From an uncultured Collinsella sp. (GTDB taxonomy: Bacteria; Actinomycetota; Coriobacteriia; Coriobacteriales; Coriobacteriaceae), in contig CABUVF010000032.1 of NCBI GenBank assembly GCA_902494945.1, positions 1 through 15,746 on the forward strand: 15,746 nucleotides of DNA, read 5' to 3'. The position numbers were made by a program, and so were the translations under genes. Shown in pieces: positions 6,655-14,320 of this stretch (position 1 is the stretch's first letter; each line of letters starts with the position of its first letter). The notes under the pieces were generated by a model that was given only the letters and a program-made list of their open reading frames with translations, ran no database searches and was not told the origin of the DNA.

Positions 6655-8349
6655 ATGGCAACTGTTGCCGCACCTATCGATGCTACGTCGACTGCCGCTT
6701 GGAAGGCGCTCGAGGCTCATCAGGAGAAGCTCGAGGCTGAAGGTATCGACCTCAAGGCCTGGTTCGCCGCTGATGTCGAGCGCGTGAACAAGCTGAGCTT
6801 TGACGCCGGTGACCTGCACTTCGATCTGTCCAAGAACCTGGTGACTGATGAGACCGTCAAGCTGCTGTGCGATCTTGCCCGCGAGGTGAAGCTCGAGGAG
6901 CGCCGCGACGCCATGTTCTCCGGCGAGCACATCAACACCACCGAGGACCGCGCCGTCCTGCACACCGCGCTGCGCCGTCCGGCAAGCGAGAAAGGCCAGC
7001 TTATCGTCGACGGCCAGGATGTCGTCGCCGACGTGCACGAGGTCCTCGATCGCATGTATGCCTTCGCCGAGCGCGTGCGCTCCGGTGAGTGGAAGGGCGT
7101 TACCGGCAAGAAGATCGAGCACCTGGTGTCCATCGGCATCGGCGGCTCCGATCTGGGCCCGGTCATGGCTTACGAGGCCCTGCGTCCCTATGCCGACGCC
7201 GGTATCGACTGCCGCTATATCTCCAACATCGACCCCAACGACCAGGCCGAGAAGCTCAAGGGTTTGGATCCCGAGACCACGCTCGTGATCATCGTCTCTA
7301 AGACCTTCACCACGCTCGAGACCCTCACCAACGCCCGCGAGGTCAAGACCTGGATGCTCGAGCAGCTCAAGGCTCAGGGCGCCATCGATGGCTCCGATGA
7401 GCAGAACGCCGAGGCCGTGGCAAAGCACTTCGTCGCCGTTTCCACCGCACTCGAGAAGGTCGAGGCCTTCGGTATCGACCCCGCTAACGCTTTTGGTTTC
7501 TGGAGCTGGGTCGGCGGCCGCTATTCCGTTGACTCCGCCGTGGGCCTGTCGCTGATCGTCGTGCTCGGCCCCGAGCGTTTCCAGCAGTTCCTTGAGGGCT
7601 TCCACGCCATCGACGAGTACTTCTGCAACACGCCGCTCGAGAACAACGCCGTCGCGCTGATGGGCCTGCTCAACGTCTGGTACGTCAACTTCTTCGGCTC
7701 CAAGAGCCACGCCGTGCTTCCGTACTGCCAGTATCTGCACCGTTTCCCGGCCTACCTGCAGCAGCTCACCATGGAGTCCAACGGCAAGCATGTCCGCTGG
7801 GACGGCAGCGCTGTGACCTCCGATACCGGCGAGATCTTCTGGGGCGAGCCCGGCACCAACGGTCAGCACGCCTTCTACCAGCTGCTGCACCAGGGCACCG
7901 TGGTGGTCCCGGCCGATTTCATCGCCTTTGCCAATACCGCCAACCCTGCGACCGACAGCGGTCAGGACGTGCACGAGCTGTTCCTGGGCAACTTCCTGGC
8001 CCAGACCAAGGCGCTCGCCTTTGGTAAGACGGCCGATGAGGTGCGTGCCGAGGGCACGCCCGAGCAGATCGTCCCGGCCCGCTGCTTTGAGGGCAACCGT
8101 CCGACGACCTCGATCTTCGGTGACACGCTGACCCCGTTTGCGCTCGGCGAGCTCATCGCCCTGTACGAGCACATCACGTTTGTCGAGGGCACGGTCTGGG
8201 GCATCGACTCCTACGACCAGTGGGGCGTCGAGCTGGGCAAGCAGCTTGCCAAGCAGATCACCCCGGCCTTCCACGACGACGCCGCCAAGGCCGAGCAGGA
8301 CGCTTCGACCCAGGCGCTCATCGAGTTCTACCGCGCTCACCGCAAGTAA
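6655..8349 (+). CDS. pgi: Glucose-6-phosphate isomerase
   Basis: 564 residues, close to the roughly 550 of the E. coli-type enzyme. It interconverts glucose 6-phosphate and fructose 6-phosphate in the cytoplasm. The SIS-fold sugar phosphate site is SIGIGGSDLGP (159-169) and SKTFTTLET (215-223). The first family signature contains VGGRYSV with Arg289. Catalytic residues are Glu374 (ESNGK), His405 (GTNGQHAFYQLLHQGT) and Lys529 (WGIDSYDQWGVELGK, second signature). The ATG is fixed by GAGGAGGA at 6643-6650; an upstream in-frame codon at 6628 lacks such a site. Codon use is strongly biased to C/G-ending codons, more so than in neighbouring genes, which indicates high expression. It is a single-gene unit ended by the hairpin at 8377. 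Confidence 0.98.
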   Translation: MATVAAPIDATSTAAWKALEAHQEKLEAEGIDLKAWFAADVERVNKLSFDAGDLHFDLSKNLVTDETVKLLCDLAREVKLEERRDAMFSGEHINTTEDRAVLHTALRRPASEKGQLIVDGQDVVADVHEVLDRMYAFAERVRSGEWKGVTGKKIEHLVSIGIGGSDLGPVMAYEALRPYADAGIDCRYISNIDPNDQAEKLKGLDPETTLVIIVSKTFTTLETLTNAREVKTWMLEQLKAQGAIDGSDEQNAEAVAKHFVAVSTALEKVEAFGIDPANAFGFWSWVGGRYSVDSAVGLSLIVVLGPERFQQFLEGFHAIDEYFCNTPLENNAVALMGLLNVWYVNFFGSKSHAVLPYCQYLHRFPAYLQQLTMESNGKHVRWDGSAVTSDTGEIFWGEPGTNGQHAFYQLLHQGTVVVPADFIAFANTANPATDSGQDVHELFLGNFLAQTKALAFGKTADEVRAEGTPEQIVPARCFEGNRPTTSIFGDTLTPFALGELIALYEHITFVEGTVWGIDSYDQWGVELGKQLAKQITPAFHDDAAKAEQDASTQALIEFYRAHRK

Positions 8350-8376
8350 GTTTCGCTGTAAACTAACGTATGGCTG

Positions 8377-8412
8377 AAAGGGGCCCGTATCCGTTGGGAT
8401 GCGGGCCCCTTT
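8377..8412 (+). terminator. pgi terminator
   Basis: A 16-bp GC-rich stem (8377-8392 with 8397-8412, one wobble) closes on the loop GTTG. The stem ends in CCCCTTT, but the T-tract beyond it is short (TTTGCTATTT). It lies 27 bases after the pgi stop. The rest of the 8350-8585 gap shows no convincing promoter or gene. Confidence 0.8.
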
Positions 8413-8585
8413 GCTATTTGGATAGGATGGAATGTATCGGGAGGCGCCTCGACGGGCATCGCAATCGTCGAAGGTGCGCCGTTCATGTTTGGGACAATAT
8501 GACATTTTTCCCGTTGCAAACAGCGCCGCCGTGGGTGTTCTGTATGATGACTCAGACAAGGTTGTTCAATGACAGGGAGACATAT

Positions 8586-9428
8586 ATGGCAATCAAAGCC
8601 ATCGCAATGGATATCGACGGTACGCTCACCAACGACCAAAAGGTCATCAGCCCGCGTACGCGCGAGAAACTGCTCGCGGCGCAGGAGTCGGGCATTAAGC
8701 TCATCTTGGCTTCGGGTCGCCCCGCATGGGGGCTGCACGCCTTGGCGCAGGAGCTCGACCTTCAGAACCATGATGGTCTGCTAGTTGCCTTTAATGGCGC
8801 GCATGTGGTCGACGCTCAGACCGATGAGGTTCTTTTTGACCAGGCCATGCCGGCTGACGAACTGCACCGTCTGATTGATCATCTGCGCAATTTCGACGTG
8901 ATTCCCATGATCTCGCTCGGTCGGGACCTGCACGTCGTGGACTCGTATCGCTGCATGATCACACTGCCGGACGGTTCGCAGAAGAATATCGTCAAGTATG
9001 AGCGCGATGCGTGCGACCTTAAGATCCGTGAGGTCGAGAGCTTGCATGAGGTCGTGGACGCTTGTCCCGTGGACAAGCTGCTGACGGCGGGCGATCCAGC
9101 CTACCTGCAGGCGCATTACGAGGAGATGTATGCGCCCTTTAAGCAGACGCTTTCGGGTATGTTTACGGCCGACTGGTACTTTGAGTACACGGCGCCCAGC
9201 ATCGACAAGGCGCGTGCGCTCGAGGGTGCCCTGCCCAAGCTTGGCATCGATGCCAGCGAGGTCGTTTCGTTTGGCGACGGCCAGAACGACAAGTCCATGA
9301 TCGAGTGGGCGGGTACCGGTGTTGCCATGGGTAACGCCGTCGACGAGGTCAAAGCCGTGGCGCAGATGGTGACCGCCAACAACAACGAAGACGGCATTGC
9401 GGTGGCACTTGACCAGCTGCTGGGTTAG
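8586..9428 (+). CDS. Cof-type HAD-IIB phosphatase
   Basis: 280 residues. HAD-superfamily hydrolase of the Cof/YidA subfamily; such enzymes dephosphorylate sugar phosphates, flavin or PLP-type phosphates in the cytoplasm, usually with broad specificity. Motif I is MDIDGTL (nucleophile Asp9, acid/base Asp11), motif II LASGRP (Ser43), motif III Lys208 (SIDKARAL), and motif IV GDGQNDKSM (Asp231, Asn234, Asp235). The large C2B cap lies between motifs II and III. The ATG at 8586 is chosen because the Asp-containing strand starts right after it and CAGGGAGA precedes it; an open frame extends upstream to 8370 through the pgi terminator and is not coding. A terminator separates it from the next HAD gene. 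Its substrate is not predictable. Confidence 0.93.
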   Translation: MAIKAIAMDIDGTLTNDQKVISPRTREKLLAAQESGIKLILASGRPAWGLHALAQELDLQNHDGLLVAFNGAHVVDAQTDEVLFDQAMPADELHRLIDHLRNFDVIPMISLGRDLHVVDSYRCMITLPDGSQKNIVKYERDACDLKIREVESLHEVVDACPVDKLLTAGDPAYLQAHYEEMYAPFKQTLSGMFTADWYFEYTAPSIDKARALEGALPKLGIDASEVVSFGDGQNDKSMIEWAGTGVAMGNAVDEVKAVAQMVTANNNEDGIAVALDQLLG

Positions 9429-9450
9429 AATCGCCGATAGTGCATGGTTC

Positions 9451-9476
9451 GGGCGTCCGCTTGTGGGCGCCCTTTT
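9451..9476 (+). terminator. Terminator between the two HAD genes
   Basis: An 8-bp stem, GGGCGTCC (9451-9458) with GGGCGCCC (9465-9472), includes one G-U pair and is followed by TTTT. It lies 22 bases after the Cof-type gene. Confidence 0.75.
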
Positions 9477-9491
9477 GTTAGGGAGGGTGCC

Positions 9492-10151
9492 GTGTCCGCA
9501 TTTCCGTTCGACGCCGTTATCTTTGACATGGACGGCGTGATTGTCGATACCGAGTATTACTACCTGGGCGAGACTGCCGCGTTTGCCAAGGAGCTTGGGT
9601 TGAACCTGACCCAAGAGGAGCTGAACGGGCAGGTCGGTACCTCGCATCAGTTCTTTCTCCACATGCTGGTCGATTGGTTCGAGCGCGCCGGTAAGGGGCA
9701 TTTCACTGGCGAGGAAGCGTTGGCCCGTTGGGACGAGTGGGCGCATAAACGTCCGCGCGACTATCAGGCTTTGATTAACCCAGGCGCCGTGGATACGATT
9801 CGAGAGCTGCCGCGCCGCGGCGTTCGCGTAGCGCTTGCCAGCTCGTCTCCCATGGATAGCATCGAGGAGGTGCTCAATGCGTGCGGGCTGTCGGATGCCT
9901 TTGAGTATGTGGTGAGTGGCGAGCAGTTTAAGGAGAGCAAGCCCGAGCCCGACATCTACCTGCATGCGCTGGAACTACTGGGACTGCCCGCGAATCGCTG
10001 CTGCTGCGTTGAGGATTCGGTGCCTGGCATCACTGCCGGCAAGCGCGCCGGTCTGACAGTAATCGCCAAGCGTGAGGAGCGCTTTGGCTTTAGTCAGGAC
10101 GCCGCAGATAAGATTATCGATCAGCTGCCGGAGCTGCTCACGCTTTCTTAG
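9492..10151 (+). CDS. HAD-IA hydrolase, beta-phosphoglucomutase/phosphatase-like
   Basis: 219 residues, the usual size for this group. Motif I is FDMDGVIVDTE (Asp12, Asp14), motif II ASSSP (Ser117-Ser119), motif III Lys150 (SKPEPDIYLHAL), and motif IV is VEDSVPGITAGKRAG (Glu174, Asp175). A small helical cap of the C1 type sits between residues 20 and 95. This arrangement is shared by beta-phosphoglucomutases and many sugar-phosphate phosphatases. The substrate-specificity loop gives no decision, so a generic HAD-IA call is safest. The GTG at 9492 is chosen because GGGAGGG precedes it and homology begins directly; an ATG at 9444 lies within the upstream terminator region. It appears to be transcribed separately from the Cof-type gene. 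Confidence 0.92.
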   Translation: MSAFPFDAVIFDMDGVIVDTEYYYLGETAAFAKELGLNLTQEELNGQVGTSHQFFLHMLVDWFERAGKGHFTGEEALARWDEWAHKRPRDYQALINPGAVDTIRELPRRGVRVALASSSPMDSIEEVLNACGLSDAFEYVVSGEQFKESKPEPDIYLHALELLGLPANRCCCVEDSVPGITAGKRAGLTVIAKREERFGFSQDAADKIIDQLPELLTLS

Positions 10152-10152
10152 G

Positions 10153-10174
10153 AGCGCGGTAGTTGCGCGTTTTT
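10153..10174 (+). terminator. Weak terminator after the HAD-IA gene
   Basis: A 6-bp stem with a CGCG core (10153-10158 with 10166-10171, one wobble) is followed by T residues to 10174. It begins 2 bases after the stop codon. A much stronger hairpin follows at 10236. Confidence 0.45.
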
Positions 10175-10235
10175 CGGGTCTGATGAGTAAATAGCCAACA
10201 TTTTGGTGCGACACCTAGCATACTTTAAGCTAATG

Positions 10236-10274
10236 CGGGCTTAAGGGCTTGTTGAATGCCCTTAAGCCCGTTTT
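10236..10274 (+). terminator. Strong intrinsic terminator upstream of the GntR-type gene (possible attenuator)
   Basis: A perfect 13-bp stem, CGGGCTTAAGGGC (10236-10248) with its complement (10258-10270), closes on a 9-base loop and is followed by TTTT. It either ends transcription from the HAD-IA gene or, if the GntR gene uses a promoter upstream of it (TTGGTG 10203-10208, TAAGCT 10226-10231, 17-base spacer), acts as an attenuator in its leader. Confidence 0.75.
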
Positions 10275-10279
10275 AGAAT
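10252..10279 (+). promoter_or_regulatory. Candidate promoter of the GntR-type gene
   Basis: -35 TTGAAT (10252-10257) and -10 TAGAAT (10274-10279) have a 16-base spacer. The -35 is in the loop of the hairpin at 10236 and the spacer is its right arm, so terminator and promoter are superimposed. A transcript would start near 10286, leaving a very short leader. Confidence 0.5.
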
Positions 10280-10301
10280 TAATTGTGCTGGGAGAGGGTA
10301 T

Positions 10302-11045
10302 ATGCCACCGACTGAAGGGCCAACTGACGGTAAAGCAGCGATACCGCTGTACCAACAGGTTATCGATATCATTAAAAACGAAATCAACTCCGGCGCCTAC
10401 AAGGCGGGCGCGCGGATACCCAACGAATTCGAATTGGCTGAGAGCTATAAAGTTGGCCGCGTTACCGTGCGACGCGCTATTGAGGAGCTCGTCCAGCAGG
10501 GCTATCTAACGAAGCGACAGGGGAAAGGCACGTTTGTCAATGCCCCCAAGCTCAAGCGCAAGATTCGCCAGAAGGATGACGTCCAGAGTTTTTCGGACGC
10601 ATGTCGCGTTAACGGAATGGAACCGGGGGCGTGTGTCATTTCGAGAAAGATACTGCCGGCGGATTCCACCGAAGCACAGTTCTTTGGTGTTCCCGATGGA
10701 ACTGACTTGATTTGCGTTGAGCGCGTGCGTACTGCCGATGGCGTCCCTGTCATGCTCGAGAACAACATATATGTTTACGAGGACAACGCCTATCTATCAA
10801 CGGCACCTCTATCTAACCAATCCATTTTTGAGTTCGTGCGCAACCGGACGGGCCGCACGCCCGCGTTTACCGACCCATGCACGCTTGAGATCGCGTGCGC
10901 GTCGCCCGAGGTCGCTCGGGTGTTGGCAGTTCCCGTTGGCGAACCCTTGTTTTATATGGAAGCCTTCTTTTTCGATGAGCAGCAGCGGCCGTTTATCATC
11001 GGTCGTCAGCGGATCGTTGGGTCTCGCTACGTTTTTGACATCTAG
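10302..11045 (+). CDS. GntR-family (HutC/UTRA) transcriptional regulator
   Basis: 247 residues. The N-terminal winged helix-turn-helix covers about 15-80 (IPLYQQVIDIIKNEINSGAY, IPNEFELAESYKVGRVTVRRAIEEL, then the wing KRQGKGTFV). A UTRA ligand-binding domain fills about 95-243 (GVPDGTDLICVERVRTADGVPVML; GEPLFYMEAFFFDEQQRPF). Regulators of this group are usually repressors released by a sugar or amino-sugar phosphate, or a related metabolite; FrlR of the fructoselysine system belongs to the same group. The ATG has GGGAGAGGG just before it. Its position directly ahead of the YfcC-amidohydrolase-FrlC-FrlB-like operon, same strand, makes it the likely pathway regulator, acting on the palindrome at 11198-11220. 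It is separated from the operon by a hairpin at 11053. Confidence 0.93.
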   Translation: MPPTEGPTDGKAAIPLYQQVIDIIKNEINSGAYKAGARIPNEFELAESYKVGRVTVRRAIEELVQQGYLTKRQGKGTFVNAPKLKRKIRQKDDVQSFSDACRVNGMEPGACVISRKILPADSTEAQFFGVPDGTDLICVERVRTADGVPVMLENNIYVYEDNAYLSTAPLSNQSIFEFVRNRTGRTPAFTDPCTLEIACASPEVARVLAVPVGEPLFYMEAFFFDEQQRPFIIGRQRIVGSRYVFDI

Positions 11046-11052
11046 GACATGC

Positions 11053-11096
11053 GTATGGAAACGCCCGGTGAATCGTCTCACCGGGCGTTTCCATAC
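11053..11096. terminator. Long perfect hairpin after the GntR-type gene
   Basis: A 19-bp perfect inverted repeat (11053-11071 with 11078-11096) with a 6-base loop begins 7 bases after the stop codon. The GC core is followed by TTT inside the arm, and AAA precedes it on the other side, but no T-tract follows the full stem. It is probably a terminator; a regulator-binding role cannot be excluded. Confidence 0.68.
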
Positions 11097-11154
11097 CGTT
11101 CACGGCGCAAACGCAACCGTTCAACCGCGTTGCGGCAATCAGTTTGAAATTATC

Positions 11155-11183
11155 TTGATGACGAGAAAAGCTGCTGGTAATCT
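11155..11183 (+). promoter_or_regulatory. Promoter of the YfcC-amidohydrolase-epimerase-SIS operon
   Basis: -35 TTGATG (11155-11160) and -10 TAATCT (11178-11183) are separated by 17 bases. The predicted start, near 11190, falls in the repeats described at 11184-11220, and the leader to the ATG at 11263 is about 70 bases. Confidence 0.65.
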
Positions 11184-11220
11184 ATAGAACGTCATAGAAC
11201 GTTTGCCTTGTGCAAACGTT
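11184..11220. promoter_or_regulatory. Operator candidate: direct repeats plus 9-bp inverted repeat
   Basis: ATAGAACGT occurs twice in tandem (11184-11192 and 11194-11202). A perfect inverted repeat overlaps the second copy: AACGTTTGC (11198-11206), 5-base spacer, GCAAACGTT (11212-11220). The set covers the transcription start and first bases of the transcript, a position suited to repression, with the adjacent GntR-type protein as the obvious candidate ligand-responsive binder. Confidence 0.55.
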
Positions 11221-11262
11221 GAAGCGAGATGCGATGCAGTCTCGAGTTCTTTGGAGGTATCT

Positions 11263-12726
11263 ATGTCAGATACGAAGGCGAAGAGGACAAACAGACGTTT
11301 TAAGTTCAAATTACCGCATGTCTATACGATCATGTTCTTGCTGATCGTTGTCTTTGCGGTCTTGACTTGGATCGTTCCCTCTGGTCAGTATCAGCGCAAG
11401 ATGATTTCGACAGCGGCGGGCGAGCGTGAAGTCGCCGTTGCTGGAACCTATGAACAGGTCGATAAGAACTACACCGATTCCGAAACCGGCGAGACCATCA
11501 ATCTGGGCCAGGATATCTTTGCGGTCCTGCAAGCGCCTACTAAGGGCATCCAGGAGGCTGCCGACGTCGTTGCGTTCGTCTTATTGATTGGCGGATCGTT
11601 CGCAATCATCACCAAGACCAACGCTTTGAATGCCGGCATGAGCCGTGTGATTAAAAAGCTCAAGAACAAGGACATCCTCATCATCCCCATCACGATGACG
11701 TTGCTGTCCATTTGCGGCACTACGTTTGGTATGTCTGAGGAAGCCCTGCCGTTCTATGCCATCTTCATTCCCATCATGATGGGTATCGGTTATGACTCGA
11801 TGACGGCATTCATCATCTGCTTCCTTGGTCCTAACCTGGGATATTGTGCCTCGACCATCGATCCGTTTAACGTCTTGATCGCACAGGGCATTATCGGCAT
11901 CGAGGGCAATCCTCAGCTGTGGCTGCGCGCCGTTTCTTGGGTCATCTTCACTGCCGTCGGTATCGCATGGGCCATGCGCTACGCTATGCGCGTCAAGAAA
12001 AACCCCGAGTCGTCCATTACGTACGAGGACGATAAACTCAAGCGTATCGAGTTTTCCGTGACCGATGCCTCCATCGAGGAAGAGTTCACTATCCGTCAGA
12101 AGCTCGTGCTTATCGATTTTGCCTGCGGTATGGGCATTATCGTCTGGGGTCTTGTTACCCAGGGTTGGTACATGAATGAGATTTCCGCCGTGTTCCTTGG
12201 CATGGGCTTGCTTGCCGGTATCCTGGGCGGTCTTGACCAGCAGACGATTGCTGAGGAGTTCGTTAAAGGTCTCGCCGACTTTGCGTACGCCGCTATCGTT
12301 ATCGGTATCGCTCGCGGCATTCTGGTCATCGCCGAGGGCGGCATGATCATCGACACCATTCTCCAGGCGCTCGCTACTGCGCTCGCCGGTGCACCCGCCG
12401 CCGTCTACACCACGTTTATGTATATCGTCCTTGGCCTGCTCTCTTTGCTGGTTCCCTCGAGCTCTGGCCTGGCGGCGCTCACCATGCCCGTCATGGGTCC
12501 GCTGACCGAGCTTATGGGCCTCAATCCCGAGGCCGCCGTTACCGCGCTCCAGTTTGCCAATCAGACCATCAACACCATCAGTCCCGTGGCGGGCATGACG
12601 GTTGCCGGCCTTGCCGTGGCAAAGATCTCGTTTGGCCAATGGTGGAAGACCATTTGGAAGTTCTTCATTTTCATGGTCGTCTTTGGCCTGATCGTAACGG
12701 CAATCTCTGGCATGCTTCCGGTGTAG
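11263..12726 (+). CDS. YfcC-family carrier (DcuC/YfcC superfamily)
   Basis: 487-residue integral membrane protein. A basic cytoplasmic N-terminus leads to KLPHVYTIMFLLIVVFAVLTWIVPSGQYQR (residues 16-45), the typical start of YfcC proteins, followed by about ten further hydrophobic segments. The central GTTFGMSEEALPFYAIFIPIMMGIGYD and the C-terminal VPSSSGLAALTMPVMGPL with NQTINTISPVAG are family-conserved and likely transport-site elements. Relatives are secondary carriers for dicarboxylates, amino acids or peptides; few substrates are proven. The ATG at 11263 is chosen over a codon at 11203 because GGAGG lies at 11253-11257 and the operator palindrome is at 11198-11220. First gene of the operon, it is the probable importer of the compound processed by the enzymes downstream, replacing the FrlA-type permease of known frl loci. 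Confidence 0.9.
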   Translation: MSDTKAKRTNRRFKFKLPHVYTIMFLLIVVFAVLTWIVPSGQYQRKMISTAAGEREVAVAGTYEQVDKNYTDSETGETINLGQDIFAVLQAPTKGIQEAADVVAFVLLIGGSFAIITKTNALNAGMSRVIKKLKNKDILIIPITMTLLSICGTTFGMSEEALPFYAIFIPIMMGIGYDSMTAFIICFLGPNLGYCASTIDPFNVLIAQGIIGIEGNPQLWLRAVSWVIFTAVGIAWAMRYAMRVKKNPESSITYEDDKLKRIEFSVTDASIEEEFTIRQKLVLIDFACGMGIIVWGLVTQGWYMNEISAVFLGMGLLAGILGGLDQQTIAEEFVKGLADFAYAAIVIGIARGILVIAEGGMIIDTILQALATALAGAPAAVYTTFMYIVLGLLSLLVPSSSGLAALTMPVMGPLTELMGLNPEAAVTALQFANQTINTISPVAGMTVAGLAVAKISFGQWWKTIWKFFIFMVVFGLIVTAISGMLPV

Positions 12727-12735
12727 GTGGTTGTG

Positions 12736-14319
12736 ATGTCTGATCGTTTAACGGTCCTGACGTCTAAGAGCGTCTTTACCGGTACGGGGGACCTGCCGTT
12801 TGAAGGTTTCGTAGCGGTCCGTGGCAATCGAATTGAGGCTGTTGGCACCAAGTGTGAGGTAGCTTCGTATTTGACCCAAGCGGACGAGGTAGTTGACCTG
12901 GGCGACCGCACCGTCATGCCCGGCCTGATCGATGTGCATACCTTCTATACAGGCTGGGCGCTGCGGACGTTGGGGTCTGATCTGTCCGGCATCGCCGATG
13001 CCAAAGAGGCCGTGTCGCTCTTGCGTGCATGGAAAGAAGATCATCCGGATTGTGCGGCGGCTTTTGGCCACAGCCTACCCGAAATGTTGGCGTCGGATGC
13101 CGAGAACGCAAATACGGCAGCTGTGTTTGACGATTGTTTTGGCGATATCCCTGTCGTTTGCTTTACATCGGGTGCGGAGACCTGCGTTCTCAATGCTGCC
13201 GCCAGTGCGCGATACGGCTTTACACCGCAGGCGTGCTATGCCGAGAAGATCTGGCGCATGATGAGCGATTTCCTTGCGCTGCCCGAGGTGCGTGCCGGGT
13301 ATTCGGACTACATGAGCATGCTTAACGAGCGCGGCGTTACCGCCATCAAGGAGATGGCGTTTGATGACTACTACGGCTTTGCCGACGAAATGGCTCGCCG
13401 TGAGGAATCTGGTGAGCTGACGGTTCGCGTCTCTATGATGTCGCAGCCGGTGGGCGCTGGTGCAAATCTGGCATATGCCCGCGAGGCACGAGAGCGCTTC
13501 CGGGGACCGTTCGTTCGTTTTTCTGGCTTCAACCGTATGACCGATCGCGGCGTATGGGTGGGGCTTGCCGAGATGATTGACCCCTATGAGGACACGGCCG
13601 ATGCGGGAGCCGCCGGCAAGACGGTCGTCGAGGAGCCCGAGTGGGATCTGATTGAGAACGAGCTGCGTGCAATTGATGCTGACGGCTTCCGATATTCCTT
13701 GCATTGCCAGGGAGATGGCGCCGTTCGTCGCACCGTGGCGCTCTATGCCTCGCTGCCTCGAGACGAACATGGACGGATGCTTCGCCGCCATGCGATTACC
13801 GATCTTGAGAACTCTGACCCGACCGATCTTGTCGAGTTTGGCAAGTTAGGTGGAATTTGCGAGGTCTATCCGCAGATTCTGACGCTGGACCGGCGCGAGG
13901 ATTGCCTATCGATGATGCGTCGACAAATTGGCGAGACGCGACTTTTACACAGCTGGAATCGCCGCGGCATGGAAGATTCCGGATGCACGGTGTGCTGTGG
14001 TACGGATTTGCCGCTGCTGATTCCGAGCCTGGGCGAGTCAATCTACAGCGCGTGCGGCGGATACTTCGACGATGGACTGCCCGTGAATGAGGCCAACGTG
14101 CTGACGCTTGTCGAGCTCTTGCGCGCTTGGACTGCCGGGGGCGCGTACGATCTGATGCGCGAAGACGAGCTGGGTACGCTTGAGGTTGGCAAGCTTGCCG
14201 ATATCTGCGTGCTCGATCGGGATGTGTTCGACCTCGATTATCGCGACGCACGCGATCTTGCGGTTGATATGACGATGTCGGACGGACAAATCGTGTTCGA
14301 TCGAAATAAGGAGGCATAA
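12736..14319 (+). CDS. Divergent YtcJ-like amidohydrolase (amidohydrolase family 3)
   Basis: 527 residues, the size of YtcJ-like metal-dependent hydrolases. The beta-rich composite domain is formed by both ends (VLTSKSVFTGTGDLPF...GNRIEAVG; GTLEVGKLADICVLDRDVF), with a TIM barrel between. PGLIDVHTF (63-70) is the HxH strand, but the second His is Phe70. HCQGDGAV (323-330) keeps the later His. In the position of the usual RIEH there is AITD (Asp356), and GTDLP (422-426) keeps the final Asp. So two usual metal ligands are changed. A cytoplasmic hydrolase of an amide or acyl bond in the imported compound is plausible; a lost or altered metal centre is also possible. The start at 12736 has AGGTGG five bases ahead; a GTG at 12727 is the alternative. 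It lies 9 bases after yfcC and 1 base before the epimerase. Confidence 0.86.
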   Translation: MSDRLTVLTSKSVFTGTGDLPFEGFVAVRGNRIEAVGTKCEVASYLTQADEVVDLGDRTVMPGLIDVHTFYTGWALRTLGSDLSGIADAKEAVSLLRAWKEDHPDCAAAFGHSLPEMLASDAENANTAAVFDDCFGDIPVVCFTSGAETCVLNAAASARYGFTPQACYAEKIWRMMSDFLALPEVRAGYSDYMSMLNERGVTAIKEMAFDDYYGFADEMARREESGELTVRVSMMSQPVGAGANLAYAREARERFRGPFVRFSGFNRMTDRGVWVGLAEMIDPYEDTADAGAAGKTVVEEPEWDLIENELRAIDADGFRYSLHCQGDGAVRRTVALYASLPRDEHGRMLRRHAITDLENSDPTDLVEFGKLGGICEVYPQILTLDRREDCLSMMRRQIGETRLLHSWNRRGMEDSGCTVCCGTDLPLLIPSLGESIYSACGGYFDDGLPVNEANVLTLVELLRAWTAGGAYDLMREDELGTLEVGKLADICVLDRDVFDLDYRDARDLAVDMTMSDGQIVFDRNKEA

Positions 14320-14320
14320 G

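Noticed and set aside
6589..8559. A 656-codon open frame on the minus strand opposite pgi
   Set aside because: A mirror of the highly codon-biased pgi gene. It also reads through the pgi terminator and has no domain features.
8370..8585. N-terminal extension of the Cof-type phosphatase upstream of 8586
   Set aside because: The extension runs through the pgi terminator stem, and the family's first strand and catalytic Asp begin right after the ATG at 8586, which has its own ribosome binding site.
11581..12639. A 352-codon minus-strand frame opposite the YfcC gene
   Set aside because: Hydrophilic antisense translation of a membrane protein gene, without a ribosome binding site or motif.
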